Assembly (NCBI GenBank): GCA_011391745.1
Contig: JAABPX010000032.1
Location: 1-45,072, forward strand
From: Comamonadaceae bacterium
GTDB lineage: Bacteria > Pseudomonadota > Gammaproteobacteria > Burkholderiales > Burkholderiaceae_C
Length of the DNA: 45,072 nt
Direction of reading: 5' to 3'
The position numbers were made by a program, and so were the translations under genes. Below, piece after piece: positions 25,149-33,425 of this stretch; position 1 is the stretch's first letter, and each line of letters begins with the position of its first letter. The notes below the pieces were generated by a model. The model worked only from the letters and a program-made list of their open reading frames with translations. It did not search any database and had not been told where the DNA came from.

Positions 25149-25598
25149 TTAATTTGGTGTCAGCTTTTCACGCAGTGCGCGGCGCTCTTCCGCGGACAGC
25201 TTATTCAACATTGCGCGACGCTGTCGCAGAAGATCTTCGCGCTCCTCCAGTGACATGGCGTTGATCTGATCACGACGTTCCTTGACCAGTCTTTGGCGCT
25301 GCTCGATGCTCAAGGTCTCCCAGCGCCCTCGTGTTTGTGCTGCCAACGCTTGCCGATCTTGCGGGCTGAGTGTCTCCAGGCGCGCGCGCAGTTGCTGACG
25401 GAATACGCGCCGCTCAGCCGGCGACGCCAGTTGCAACTGTCGTTTTAATACAGCCCGGCGATTTTCTTGCTCTTCGTGTGTTAACGCAGACCAACCTTTC
25501 GGGTCGGGGACTTCAATGGTGGCGGCATTCGCAGACATACTGAGCGTAGCCAACAAAAAGACACGCCAAAGACAGTAGCGAGCAAAGGAGTTCTTCAT
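25149..25598 (-). CDS. DUF3106-like periplasmic protein built of 19-residue repeats
   Basis: A 149-residue exported protein. The signal peptide is residues 1-25, with cleavage likely after SANA. From residue 39 the mature part is six tandem copies of a 19-residue unit (39-57, 58-76, 77-95, 96-114, 115-133, 134-149, the last cut short), with consensus L-S-x-E-E-R then L...R near the end. Such charged helical repeats match DUF3106 and recall Spy/CpxP-type periplasmic proteins. Function is unknown; position next to an ECF sigma factor suggests envelope sensing or protection. ATG 25598 is chosen for the signal peptide. Confidence 0.82.
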   Translation of the reverse strand: MKNSFARYCLWRVFLLATLSMSANAATIEVPDPKGWSALTHEEQENRRAVLKRQLQLASPAERRVFRQQLRARLETLSPQDRQALAAQTRGRWETLSIEQRQRLVKERRDQINAMSLEEREDLLRQRRAMLNKLSAEERRALREKLTPN

Positions 25599-25638
25599 GG
25601 TCGGTTCAGAGGGGTAAATTTTCTTGAAGTCGGTTGAT

Positions 25639-26832
25639 TTAAGAGCGCCAAAGTCCCAAACGCTCGGCTGATACAGCGCCAGGCAGCACCTCAGCCTGTA
25701 ACTGAACCGTTGAAAAACCAAATTGACGCTGTAGCACAGCAGCAATCAGGCTGCGAATGTCTTGTGTAGGCCGCAAGTCACGTCCATTGAGCAGTTGTTT
25801 TGAAGAGAGGCCCGGCCAGTCAGTGAGCACTTGACCACCCGCCACGGCACCACCGGCCAAAAAAGCCACCCCACCTGTGCCGTGATCGGTGCCACCACTG
25901 CCGTTGATCATCGCCGTGCGTCCGAATTCAGTCATCACCACCACAGTGGTGCGTATCCAATGTGCGCCCAACGACTCGCGCAGTGCGCCTAAACCGTTGT
26001 CCAAGCCGGTCAGTTCACGCATGAGACGGTTGGCTTGTTGCGTATGAGTGTCCCAACCACCAGTTTCAAGCCAAGCCACACGGGAGCCTTGTGCGGACGA
26101 TAAAAACGCGCCAGCCTGACGGGCCAGTGAAACAAACCCGTTCACTCTGGTCGCGGGACTCATGAAGGATTGACCAGATTCGCGGACCAAACCCTGCTGA
26201 GCCAATGCATGGGACCAAGCGTTTGCCATTGGTTCGTCGTTCTTGTACAGACCAGCGATACGGCTAGAAAAATCTTCATCATGGGTGCTCAAAAATCCCG
26301 GCGTCCAAGTGCTCGCGTGAGCAGAACCACGAAGCGCTAAGGGCATTGCCGGGCAGAGGGCTAAGGCTGACTTGCCCGTCGCGTTCAAAGCCCGTCCCAG
26401 CCAGCCATCTTGCAGCGCAAAAGGCTGGCTACCACCGCTTTCCAGCAATTGTTGGGCATCAAAGTGTGAGCGTTCGCGGTAAGGGCTGGCAATCGCATGC
26501 AACACCAACAATTGTCGTTCGTTCCACCACCGCTGCAGATTTTTAAGTGCAGGATGCAAGGCAAAAATGGTGCCTTGTAGAACATGGTTTTCGCTGGTGT
26601 CGGCATTCGTTGCTTCATGTCCTCGCAGGGATGACCAAGCGGGGTCACCCAACGCTGGAACAGCGGCCAATCCGTCAAGGGCACCACGCAGCATGATCAC
26701 CACCAAGCGTGGTGATTCGGCATCCTTGTTGACAGATGCCAGGGCAAGACTTGAGTTCATGGCACTGGCGCCTAGACCGGCGCTGATCCATTGCAGGGCT
26801 CTTCGTCGCGGTATCGTGTGGTTTGATGGCAT
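25639..26832 (-). CDS. DUF1501 protein, Tat-exported, alkaline-phosphatase superfamily fold
   Basis: A 397-residue protein with a twin-arginine signal (IPRRRALQWISAGLGASAM), so it is exported folded. It shows the DUF1501 hallmarks: LVVIMLRGALDGL near 43, GGWDTHTQQ, and VMTEFGRTAMINGSGGTDHG with GGVAFLAGG. The family is related to alkaline phosphatases and sulfatases by fold; no activity is established. It begins seven bases after the DUF1800 stop, the standard DUF1800-DUF1501 pairing. A DUF3106 gene and a sigma factor follow on the same strand. Confidence 0.92.
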   Translation of the reverse strand: MPSNHTIPRRRALQWISAGLGASAMNSSLALASVNKDAESPRLVVIMLRGALDGLAAVPALGDPAWSSLRGHEATNADTSENHVLQGTIFALHPALKNLQRWWNERQLLVLHAIASPYRERSHFDAQQLLESGGSQPFALQDGWLGRALNATGKSALALCPAMPLALRGSAHASTWTPGFLSTHDEDFSSRIAGLYKNDEPMANAWSHALAQQGLVRESGQSFMSPATRVNGFVSLARQAGAFLSSAQGSRVAWLETGGWDTHTQQANRLMRELTGLDNGLGALRESLGAHWIRTTVVVMTEFGRTAMINGSGGTDHGTGGVAFLAGGAVAGGQVLTDWPGLSSKQLLNGRDLRPTQDIRSLIAAVLQRQFGFSTVQLQAEVLPGAVSAERLGLWRS

Positions 26833-26839
26833 GGCGCGA

Positions 26840-28138
26840 TTACCTCCGTTGAAATTCAGGGCTGGAGAGCCACAAAGCCAAAGCTTGGGCACCACTTTCG
26901 GCCTGACTGATGTGTCTTAGCGTGGATTCACCCAAGTCCTCACCCATGGCCAGCTGGGCCAATTGCCGCGCATCTGCTTTGTCTGCATGAACAGCGGCAA
27001 AGCCCTCTGCCCATTGCACCCGCTTAAAAAGCGCATCTGGCGAGAGCCAGTCTGCAGTGCGATCAGGCCAACCTTGTGGGGAGGGTGCATGGCCGGTGCT
27101 TTGCCCCATGCTGGACAACGCTTGTACACCGGCTTGCAGCTGTGCGTTGCCAAAGGGCAACTTCAGCATGCGATGGGCCGAAAGCAGCAATTCATCGGGC
27201 CGCTTGAACTTTGGCGCATGGTTGCCATGCCACGTCAGCGGGTGTTCAAACAAGGCACAAGCGGTGGCTCGCAAATCGCCGTCACTGTCACGAAAACGAG
27301 CAGCCACCACCTCAACCAGCGCTTGAGGTGGGTCATCGGTCACAAAATGGCGGGCGAGTTTGATGGCGAGATGTTTTGCGGTGGATGGATGTTGGCTCAG
27401 ATCAATGAGCAATTGGTCTAACGCCTGTGGGCCTTGTGTATAGCGTTTACCCAGAATCATTTTTGTACCAGGTTGGTGCAGCGCAGCCACAAAGTTTGTT
27501 TGGCTATCGGTTGCATTTCGTGTGGTCCAGCCCGTCAAGAGCCTTGCGGTCTCGGTGACATCGCTTTGTGTGTACCCACCGTTCACACCCAGTGTGTGCA
27601 GTTCGAGCAGTTCACGCGCCAAATTTTCGTTAAGCCCTTTTTGTCGACGCTTTCCTTCACGAGAATCTGGACCTATTGATTGTGTGTTGTCCAGATACAG
27701 CAACATTGCCGGGTGCAGGGTGGACGCTTTGAGTAAATCGAAAAAGCGACCCTGCGCATTGGGTCGTATGGCCTCGTTTTCATGTGACCAGACCAGACCC
27801 TGCACACGAGCTTTGGTGGCTGACACACAAAAATGATTTGTCCAAAACTGCACCCAACGCTCAGCCACAGGCGCAGGCGTGCTGATGGTGTGTTGCCAGC
27901 GTCGCTGCAGACCCAACCTGTCGATTTGACGCAACGATTGACGGTTTTCACGCAAGTTTTCTTTGGCAATGCGCAAAGCATCAGAACTGCTGGTTAACCC
28001 CTGGGAATCGAAGACATTGGGACTGGGGCTGTCGCGCGGGAATTGGGCCAAGACCCAAGCCATGGGGTCGGATCGCAGGGGGCGTAAACTGGTTTCGGCA
28101 TAACCAAAACGGTGGGCGGCAAGGGCTGAGGCGTGCAT
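26840..28138 (-). CDS. DUF1800 domain-containing protein
   Basis: A 432-residue DUF1800 (PF08811) protein. Signatures are AAHRFGYAE at the start, [29 protein letters not shown] with [13 protein letters not shown], and the C-terminal [12 protein letters not shown]. No signal peptide is evident. Function is unknown, but it nearly always sits beside a DUF1501 gene, as here. ATG 28138 is where family similarity starts, although no ribosome site precedes it. It is the first gene of a five-gene operon and divergent from hisI. Confidence 0.92.
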   Translation of the reverse strand: MHASALAAHRFGYAETSLRPLRSDPMAWVLAQFPRDSPSPNVFDSQGLTSSSDALRIAKENLRENRQSLRQIDRLGLQRRWQHTISTPAPVAERWVQFWTNHFCVSATKARVQGLVWSHENEAIRPNAQGRFFDLLKASTLHPAMLLYLDNTQSIGPDSREGKRRQKGLNENLARELLELHTLGVNGGYTQSDVTETARLLTGWTTRNATDSQTNFVAALHQPGTKMILGKRYTQGPQALDQLLIDLSQHPSTAKHLAIKLARHFVTDDPPQALVEVVAARFRDSDGDLRATACALFEHPLTWHGNHAPKFKRPDELLLSAHRMLKLPFGNAQLQAGVQALSSMGQSTGHAPSPQGWPDRTADWLSPDALFKRVQWAEGFAAVHADKADARQLAQLAMGEDLGESTLRHISQAESGAQALALWLSSPEFQRR

Positions 28139-28309
28139 GAAATAAAGCGTAAGTGTGACTATTTCCTTAAACCCCTGAGAACAGAAATTCTTACGGTCAA
28201 ATGCCCGATTAAGCCCCTCAACATGGGCACTGCACCAGTTCGTCATGCCGCTGTCAAGCGAGAGGGAACAAAAACCCATGGGTTGAAGTTTGACTTAACA
28301 TCAAGCTCT
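28139..28309. promoter_or_regulatory. divergent control region between the DUF1800 operon and hisI
   Basis: The 171 bases must hold promoters for both directions. On the minus strand a perfect -35 hexamer TTGACA (complement of 28252-28257) has only a poor -10 (TGCAGT) 17 bases on. Toward hisI, TTGACT lies too close to the ATG to serve. No ribosome site was seen for either gene. No gene is evident inside. Confidence 0.35.
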
Positions 28310-28699
28310 ATGAACTGGCTCGACAAAATCAAATGGGACGACAAAGGCTTGGTGCCGGTCATCGCCCAAGAAAAAGACAGCGGCGACGTGCTCATGTTCG
28401 CCTGGATGAACCGCGAAGCCTTGCAAAAGACGGCTGAGCTGAAAAGGGCGGTTTACTTCAGTCGTTCGCGGGGCAAGCTGTGGTTCAAAGGCGAAGAATC
28501 TGGCCATGTGCAGCAGGTGCACGACATCCGCTTGGACTGCGACAACGACGTGGTGCTGCTCACAGTCACCCAGCTCGGCCACGAGCCAGGCATTGCCTGC
28601 CACACCGGTCGCCACAGCTGTTTTTACCAACGCCTAGAAGTCGATGGCTGGCATGCGTGTGAGCCCGTGCTCAAAGACCCCGAAAGCATTTATAAGTGA
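28310..28699 (+). CDS. hisI: phosphoribosyl-AMP cyclohydrolase
   Basis: It opens the purine ring of PR-AMP in step three of histidine synthesis. The 129-residue single-domain form shows [15 protein letters not shown], the metal-binding LDCDND, and [10 protein letters not shown] with the zinc cysteines. ATG 28310 is the conserved start. hisE follows with no gap. hisF, normally next upstream in related genomes, is absent, so hisI needs a local promoter. Confidence 0.96.
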   Translation: MNWLDKIKWDDKGLVPVIAQEKDSGDVLMFAWMNREALQKTAELKRAVYFSRSRGKLWFKGEESGHVQQVHDIRLDCDNDVVLLTVTQLGHEPGIACHTGRHSCFYQRLEVDGWHACEPVLKDPESIYK

Positions 28700-28704
28700 A
28701 CCCC

Positions 28705-29073
28705 ATGAGCACCAGCGATACCTTGGCGCGTTTGGCCGCCGTGATTGAAAGCCGCAAGGCCGCCAACGGCGGGGACCCCGAAACCAGTTACGTGGCCCGC
28801 CTGTTGCACAAAGGCCCGGACGCGTTTTTGAAGAAGATCGGCGAAGAGGCCACCGAGACCGTGATGGCTGCCAAAGACGTGGACCACGGCGCGGACGCGT
28901 CCAAGCTGGTGTACGAGGTGGCCGATTTGTGGTTCCACAGCATGATCGCGCTGGCGCACTACGGCCTCACGCCCGCCGATGTGGTCAATGAATTGGCCCG
29001 CCGCGAGGGCTTAAGCGGCATTGAAGAAAAAGCCCTGCGCAAAGCCGTTGAACGCGAACGTTTGGGTGAATAA
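28705..29073 (+). CDS. hisE: phosphoribosyl-ATP diphosphatase
   Basis: It removes pyrophosphate from PR-ATP in step two of histidine synthesis. The 122-residue all-alpha MazG-like protein has the metal-binding [13 protein letters not shown] and [11 protein letters not shown] 28705 is preferred; a GTG at 28696 in frame overlaps the hisI stop and would add three residues. The separate hisI and hisE genes are usual in betaproteobacteria. Confidence 0.96.
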   Translation: MSTSDTLARLAAVIESRKAANGGDPETSYVARLLHKGPDAFLKKIGEEATETVMAAKDVDHGADASKLVYEVADLWFHSMIALAHYGLTPADVVNELARREGLSGIEEKALRKAVERERLGE

Positions 29074-29076
29074 GCA

Positions 29077-29439
29077 ATGCACGAACAACCCCTGAACGAC
29101 CAAACCCGCGCCATCAGTTGGGTGAGCTATCTGTTGCACTTGGTGGTGGCCGTCAGCGCCGTGGTGCCCGGTGCACAAATGGGGCCGCTTCTTTTGGTGG
29201 TGGCCTTGGTGATTGACCTGGTCAAGCGCGGCGATGCGTTGGATTGGGAGGCCTCTCACTTCAGCTTCCGCATTCGCACCGTGCTGTGGGCGGCGGTTTT
29301 GTATGCCGTCACGCTGCCTTTGTGGCTGTTGTTTGTGCTACCGGGCTGGTTGGCCTGGGCGGCCATTTCCATTTGGTTTTTGTACCGCATCGTGCTGGGC
29401 ATGGTGCGTTTGAATGACGAGCGCCCCATGGGCAATTAA
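29077..29439 (+). CDS. DUF4870-like membrane protein
   Basis: A 120-residue protein with about three hydrophobic spans (about 13-29, 36-47, and a long stretch at 68-107), plus the DWEASHFSFRIRT loop typical of DUF4870 proteins. Function is unknown. It starts four bases after hisE and sits between hisE and the HIT gene, an order common in Comamonadaceae. Confidence 0.85.
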   Translation: MHEQPLNDQTRAISWVSYLLHLVVAVSAVVPGAQMGPLLLVVALVIDLVKRGDALDWEASHFSFRIRTVLWAAVLYAVTLPLWLLFVLPGWLAWAAISIWFLYRIVLGMVRLNDERPMGN

Positions 29440-29458
29440 CCGATCTCAGGCCCTGACC

Positions 29459-29815
29459 ATGACCGACGATAACTGCGTGTTCTGCAAAATCATTGCAGGC
29501 AAGATCCCCTCAAAAAAAGTGCACGAGGACGAACTGGTGTACGCCTTTCACGACATCAACCCGTGGGCACCCATTCATTTTTTGATCGTGCCCAAGGCGC
29601 ACATCGCGTCCATGGCCCACGTGGGGCCTGAGCACGCGGCCCTGTTGGCCCACATGATGACCTTGGCACCCAAACTCGCCGCGCAAGCGGGCTGCGGGGC
29701 TTACCCCGAGGGCGGTTTTCGCATCGTGGTGAACACGGGGGCGGAAGGCGGCCAAGAGGTGCATCACCTGCACATGCACGTCATGGGCGGTCCGCGCCCT
29801 TGGTATAAGGGCTGA
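29459..29815 (+). CDS. histidine triad (HIT/HinT) nucleotide-binding protein
   Basis: A 118-residue HinT-type hydrolase of nucleoside phosphoramidates. It has the N-terminal CVFCKIIAG, INPWAPIHFLIVPK in the middle, and the histidine triad HHLHMHVMGG near the C terminus. ATG 29459 is the conserved start. It belongs to the hisIE-tatABC run; a hairpin separates it from tatA. Confidence 0.95.
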   Translation: MTDDNCVFCKIIAGKIPSKKVHEDELVYAFHDINPWAPIHFLIVPKAHIASMAHVGPEHAALLAHMMTLAPKLAAQAGCGAYPEGGFRIVVNTGAEGGQEVHHLHMHVMGGPRPWYKG

Positions 29816-29817
29816 GC

Positions 29818-29838
29818 CCGATTCCACCTTAGAATCGG
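29818..29838 (+). repeat. hairpin between the HIT gene and tatA
   Basis: CCGATTC, loop CACCTTA, GAATCGG: a perfect 7-bp stem starting two bases after the HIT stop. It is followed by TACTTCTTT, a broken T run, so it could be a leaky terminator or a stabiliser. The tatA ribosome site AGGAGA (29848-29853) remains free. Confidence 0.5.
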
Positions 29839-29858
29839 TACTTCTTTAGGAGATTTCC

Positions 29859-30086
29859 ATGGGCGCTTTTTCTATTTGGCACTGGCTGATTGTTTTGTTG
29901 ATTGTGGTCATGGTGTTTGGCACCAAGAAGCTCAAAAACATTGGCTCCGACTTGGGCGGCGCGGTCAAGGGCTTTAAGGACGGCATGAAGACTGGCGAAG
30001 CCGACGCAGCCGCTACACCCCTGACGCAGTCCGAGGTCAAAAAAGACACGTCGGCCATTGACGTTGAAACCAAACAAAAGAGCTGA
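29859..30086 (+). CDS. tatA: Sec-independent protein translocase TatA
   Basis: The pore-forming, most abundant Tat subunit, 75 residues. It has an N-terminal membrane helix ([16 protein letters not shown]), the FGTKKL hinge, an amphipathic helix ([17 protein letters not shown]) and an acidic soluble tail. AGGAGA lies six bases before the ATG. Two Tat substrates are visible in the window: the DUF1501 protein and the Rieske protein PetA. Confidence 0.97.
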   Translation: MGAFSIWHWLIVLLIVVMVFGTKKLKNIGSDLGGAVKGFKDGMKTGEADAAATPLTQSEVKKDTSAIDVETKQKS

Positions 30087-30096
30087 TGGCTCGGTT

Positions 30097-30118
30097 GGCC
30101 GCGTCTTTGTGTGCGGCC
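30097..30118 (+). repeat. hairpin between tatA and tatB
   Basis: GGCCGC, ten-base loop, GCGGCC: a perfect 6-bp stem, then CCTTTAAAA. It lies in a 51-base gap, and tatB itself has no visible Shine-Dalgarno site. The arrangement would favour TatA over TatB. Confidence 0.5.
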
Positions 30119-30137
30119 CCTTTAAAACACCCACCCC

Positions 30138-30626
30138 ATGATTGATCTGGGTATTTCCAAAATCGCCTTGATTGGGGCGGTCGCCTTGGTCGTTATTGGC
30201 CCAGAGAAATTGCCGCGCGTGGCCCGAATGGTGGGCACGATGCTGGGCAAGGCGCAGCGTTACGTGGCCGACGTGAAGGCCGAAGTCAACCGCTCCATGG
30301 ACTTGGAAGAACTCAAAAAAATGAGGGACACCGTTCAAAGCGCGGCCCAAGATGTGCAATCGTCCATTCAGGGCCAGGCCGATGACTTTGAAAAGTCGTG
30401 GTCTGAGGTCACCGACGGCCTACAGCAGTCTGAAAATGAATACGACAGCCAGTCGGCCCTAAACCAACTGGGCAGTCCCGCCTACAAAGCGCCCAAGAAA
30501 AACTGGCGCATCAAACAAGGTGCGGTGCCGCGTTGGTACAAAGTGCGCTCGGGTGTGCGCACGAGCGCCCAATCCGGTGCCGCGCGTGTGGCCCGCTACC
30601 GGCCTCGACCCTCTTCTTCAAACTGA
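30138..30626 (+). CDS. tatB: Sec-independent protein translocase TatB
   Basis: A 162-residue TatB, part of the TatBC substrate receptor. The membrane helix ([20 protein letters not shown]) carries the conserved E-K-L-P hinge, followed by a long amphipathic helix and a variable charged tail. The upstream bases CACCCACCCC offer no Shine-Dalgarno match. Its TGA overlaps the tatC ATG by one base. Confidence 0.95.
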   Translation: MIDLGISKIALIGAVALVVIGPEKLPRVARMVGTMLGKAQRYVADVKAEVNRSMDLEELKKMRDTVQSAAQDVQSSIQGQADDFEKSWSEVTDGLQQSENEYDSQSALNQLGSPAYKAPKKNWRIKQGAVPRWYKVRSGVRTSAQSGAARVARYRPRPSSSN

Positions 30627-31414
30627 TGTCCGACGCTCCCAAAACCGACGACGAACTCGCTGGTACCGAACAACCTTTTGTGCAGCACCTCATGGAGTTG
30701 CGCGACCGTTTGGTCTATGGCCTGATGGGTTTGGTCATTTGTATGGCTGGCTTGGCGCTGTGGCCAGGCCCCAGCGGCTTGATTGACTTGATTGCGGTGC
30801 CCATTCGCGCCCACATGCCGCCGGATGCCAAGCTGATTGCGGTGGGGGTGTTTTCGCCGTTTTTTATTCCGCTCAAGGTGCTGTTGATGGCGGCGTTCTT
30901 GCTGTCGTTGCCTTGGCAGATGTACCAAGTGTGGGCTTTTGTATCGCCTGGGCTCTACAGCCACGAAAAGCGTTTTGCGATTCCGTTGATTGTGCTGGGC
31001 AGCTTGTTGGCCTATGTGGGCATTGCCTTTGTGCAGTTTTTTGTGCTCGACAAAATGTTTGGTTTTATCCAAGGTTTCACCCCAGACAGCGTGGCGGCCA
31101 CGCCCGACATTGCCTCTTATGTGGAAGCCATTTTGTCTTTGTATTTGGCTTTTGGTTTGGCATTCCAAGTGCCCATCGTGGTGATTTTGTTGGTTCGCTT
31201 GAACATGGTGAGCATCCAAAAACTCAAAGACTTTCGGGGCTACTTCATCGTGCTGTCGTTTGTCATCGCGGCCGTTGTGACACCACCGGACGTGATTTCT
31301 CAGCTCGCCTTGGCCGTGCCCATGTGCCTGCTTTATGAATTGGGCATTTGGGGGGCGCGGTGGTTTGTTAAGCCTCCTGCGGCCGAAGAGGCCGCTGAAT
31401 CCCCGCAGGCCTGA
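30626..31414 (+). CDS. tatC: Sec-independent protein translocase TatC
   Basis: A 262-residue six-span membrane protein that recognises twin-arginine signals. Family features are HLMELRDRLVYG at the N terminus, the first periplasmic loop, FVSPGLYSHEKRF, and VVTPPDVISQ near the end. Expression is coupled to tatB. The stop TGA (31412-31414) abuts the convergent protease stop, forming TGATCA. Confidence 0.97.
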   Translation: MSDAPKTDDELAGTEQPFVQHLMELRDRLVYGLMGLVICMAGLALWPGPSGLIDLIAVPIRAHMPPDAKLIAVGVFSPFFIPLKVLLMAAFLLSLPWQMYQVWAFVSPGLYSHEKRFAIPLIVLGSLLAYVGIAFVQFFVLDKMFGFIQGFTPDSVAATPDIASYVEAILSLYLAFGLAFQVPIVVILLVRLNMVSIQKLKDFRGYFIVLSFVIAAVVTPPDVISQLALAVPMCLLYELGIWGARWFVKPPAAEEAAESPQA

Positions 31415-32563
31415 TCAGCGCGGGCGGCTGTTGCGTTCGATTTGCCGCTGTCCGGGCACCACCTTCAAATTCAATTGGTCGTCTTTTCGGTTCACGCTCA
31501 AAGTGCTGGGCTTACCCGGTGGCAGCGCGGCCACAGCGCTGAGCAATTCGCTGACCGTGGTCACCTTGGCCCCCCCGACGGCGGTGACCACATCCCCAGG
31601 GCGAAGGCCGGCGTTGGCGGCCGGGCTGTTTTGCAACACGCCGGTGATGATCACGCCCGCTTGGGGGTTTAAGCCAAAGCCTTCGGCGAGTTCGGCGGTG
31701 AGATCTTGCGGTTCGACCCCAATCCAGCCGCGCACCACTTCGCCGTCGCGCACGATGGCTTCAAGCACTTGGCGTGCGGTTGAAGTGGGGATGGCAAAGC
31801 CAATGCCCATGGAGCCGCCGGAGCGGGAGTAGATGGCGGTGTTGATGCCCACCAAGTGACCACTCACGTCCACCAATGCGCCGCCCGAATTGCCGGGGTT
31901 GATGGCTGCGTCGGTTTGGATGAAGTTCTCGAAGGTGTTGATGCCCAACTGTGTGCGTCCCAGCGCACTGATGATGCCGCTGGTGACGGTCTGGCCCACG
32001 CCAAACGGGTTGCCAATGGCCAGCACCCCATCGCCAATGGCGATTTGCTCGGAATTGCCCCAAGTGATGGCGGGGAGGTTGGTGAAGTTGATCTTGAGCA
32101 CGGCCAAATCGGTTTCGGGGTCGGTGCCAATGACCTGTGCCGCGGTGGTGCGTCCGTCGTAGAGGGTGACCTGAATTTCGTCGGCCTCTTCAATGACGTG
32201 GTTGTTGGTCAGGATGTAACCGTCGGGGCTGACGATCACGCCCGAGCCCAAACCGGTTTGGGGTTGGCTTGAGCCGCGCTCGCCATAGAAAAAACGAAAC
32301 CACGGGTCTTCAAGGTTCGGATTGTTGGCCGCCGATTGGCTGGTGTTGATGCTCACCACGGCCGCCGCCGCCAGCCGAGCCGCCACGCGAAGGCTGCCTG
32401 GGGTGAGGTCCGCCGAAGGATTGGCCGGGGCTTCGAAAACCGGCACGATGGAGGCGAAGGTGGGCCGACGGTCCAGCCACTGGGGTTTGAGCGTGGCCAC
32501 CACAAACACCAATGCCACCAACACCGTGACGGTTTGTGAAAACAAAAGCCAAAGTCGTTTCAT
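31415..32563 (-). CDS. membrane-anchored trypsin-like serine protease (DegS/DegQ type, S1C)
   Basis: A 382-residue envelope protease. One N-terminal span (about 8-24) probably stays as an anchor. The catalytic triad is H122 (TNNHVI), D152 (TDLAVLK) and S226 (GNSGGAL), and a single PDZ domain covers about 285-370 (GLRPGDVV). One PDZ and the anchor are DegS-like, but the DUF3106/sigma operon is not next to it, so a link to stress signalling is speculative. ATG 32563 starts the anchor. Confidence 0.93.
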   Translation of the reverse strand: MKRLWLLFSQTVTVLVALVFVVATLKPQWLDRRPTFASIVPVFEAPANPSADLTPGSLRVAARLAAAAVVSINTSQSAANNPNLEDPWFRFFYGERGSSQPQTGLGSGVIVSPDGYILTNNHVIEEADEIQVTLYDGRTTAAQVIGTDPETDLAVLKINFTNLPAITWGNSEQIAIGDGVLAIGNPFGVGQTVTSGIISALGRTQLGINTFENFIQTDAAINPGNSGGALVDVSGHLVGINTAIYSRSGGSMGIGFAIPTSTARQVLEAIVRDGEVVRGWIGVEPQDLTAELAEGFGLNPQAGVIITGVLQNSPAANAGLRPGDVVTAVGGAKVTTVSELLSAVAALPPGKPSTLSVNRKDDQLNLKVVPGQRQIERNSRPR

Positions 32564-32651
32564 GCCAAGTTCACCGGTTGTCTTGTTGTCGCCATTGTCT
32601 CGCATCCGTTGCTGTCAAAATGCAAGCACCCCTGAAACGCCGAGTTCCGCC

Positions 32652-33425
32652 ATGCCAGATGCCCGCCACGTCAGCCGCCCCGATTTGGTTCAGTGCCTTG
32701 ACCAAACGTTGCAGCCGCACCTGTTTAAAGATTACGGGCCCAACGGCTTGCAGGTGGAGGGGCGCATGCAAGTTGGGCGATTGGTCACGGGGGTAACCGC
32801 CAGTTTGGCTTTAATTGAGGCCGCCATAGTCGCCCAAGCCGATGCGGTGTTGGTACACCACGGTTTGTTTTGGCGTGGCCAAGAAGGCCGTGTGACCGGC
32901 TGGATGAAGCGGCGTTTGCACCAATTGCTGACGCACGACGTGAACCTGTTGGCTTACCACCTGCCTTTGGATGCCCACGCCCAATGGGGCAACAACGCGC
33001 AGTTGGCGCTGCGTTTGGGTGTTGAGGTGTTGCCCAATGCGCAGGGGCGTTTTGGAGAGCAGTCGCTGGGTTGGATGGGTGAGGTGGCGCCCATGCGCTT
33101 GAGCGAATGGGCGCAGCGCGTACAGGCTTTGGTTCAGCGACCCATCACCTGTGTGGGCGATGCCCAGCGACCTGTTCAACGGGTGGCGCTGTGCACCGGT
33201 GGGGCACAGTCGTACTTTGAAGCGGCGATAGCCGCTGGGGCCGATGTGTTCGTGACTGGCGAGATCTCTGAACCCCAAGCCCATTACGCGAGGGAAATGG
33301 GCGTGGCCTATATCGCTTGCGGGCACCATGCCAGCGAGCGTTACGGCGTGCAGGCTGTGGGCGAAGCCATGGCGCAACGCTGGGGCATCGAACACCAATT
33401 CATCGACATCGATAACCCCGCATGA
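32652..33425 (+). CDS. Nif3-like dinuclear metal center protein (YbgI family)
   Basis: A 257-residue protein of the toroidal hexamer family, bacterial YbgI type. Metal-binding segments are VHHGLFW near 60, YHLPLDAH near 93, TGEISEPQAHYA near 201 and ACGHHASERYG near 218. Biological function is not settled. It is divergent from the protease gene (88 bases apart). Its TGA overlaps the pdxA ATG by four bases. Confidence 0.93.
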   Translation: MPDARHVSRPDLVQCLDQTLQPHLFKDYGPNGLQVEGRMQVGRLVTGVTASLALIEAAIVAQADAVLVHHGLFWRGQEGRVTGWMKRRLHQLLTHDVNLLAYHLPLDAHAQWGNNAQLALRLGVEVLPNAQGRFGEQSLGWMGEVAPMRLSEWAQRVQALVQRPITCVGDAQRPVQRVALCTGGAQSYFEAAIAAGADVFVTGEISEPQAHYAREMGVAYIACGHHASERYGVQAVGEAMAQRWGIEHQFIDIDNPA

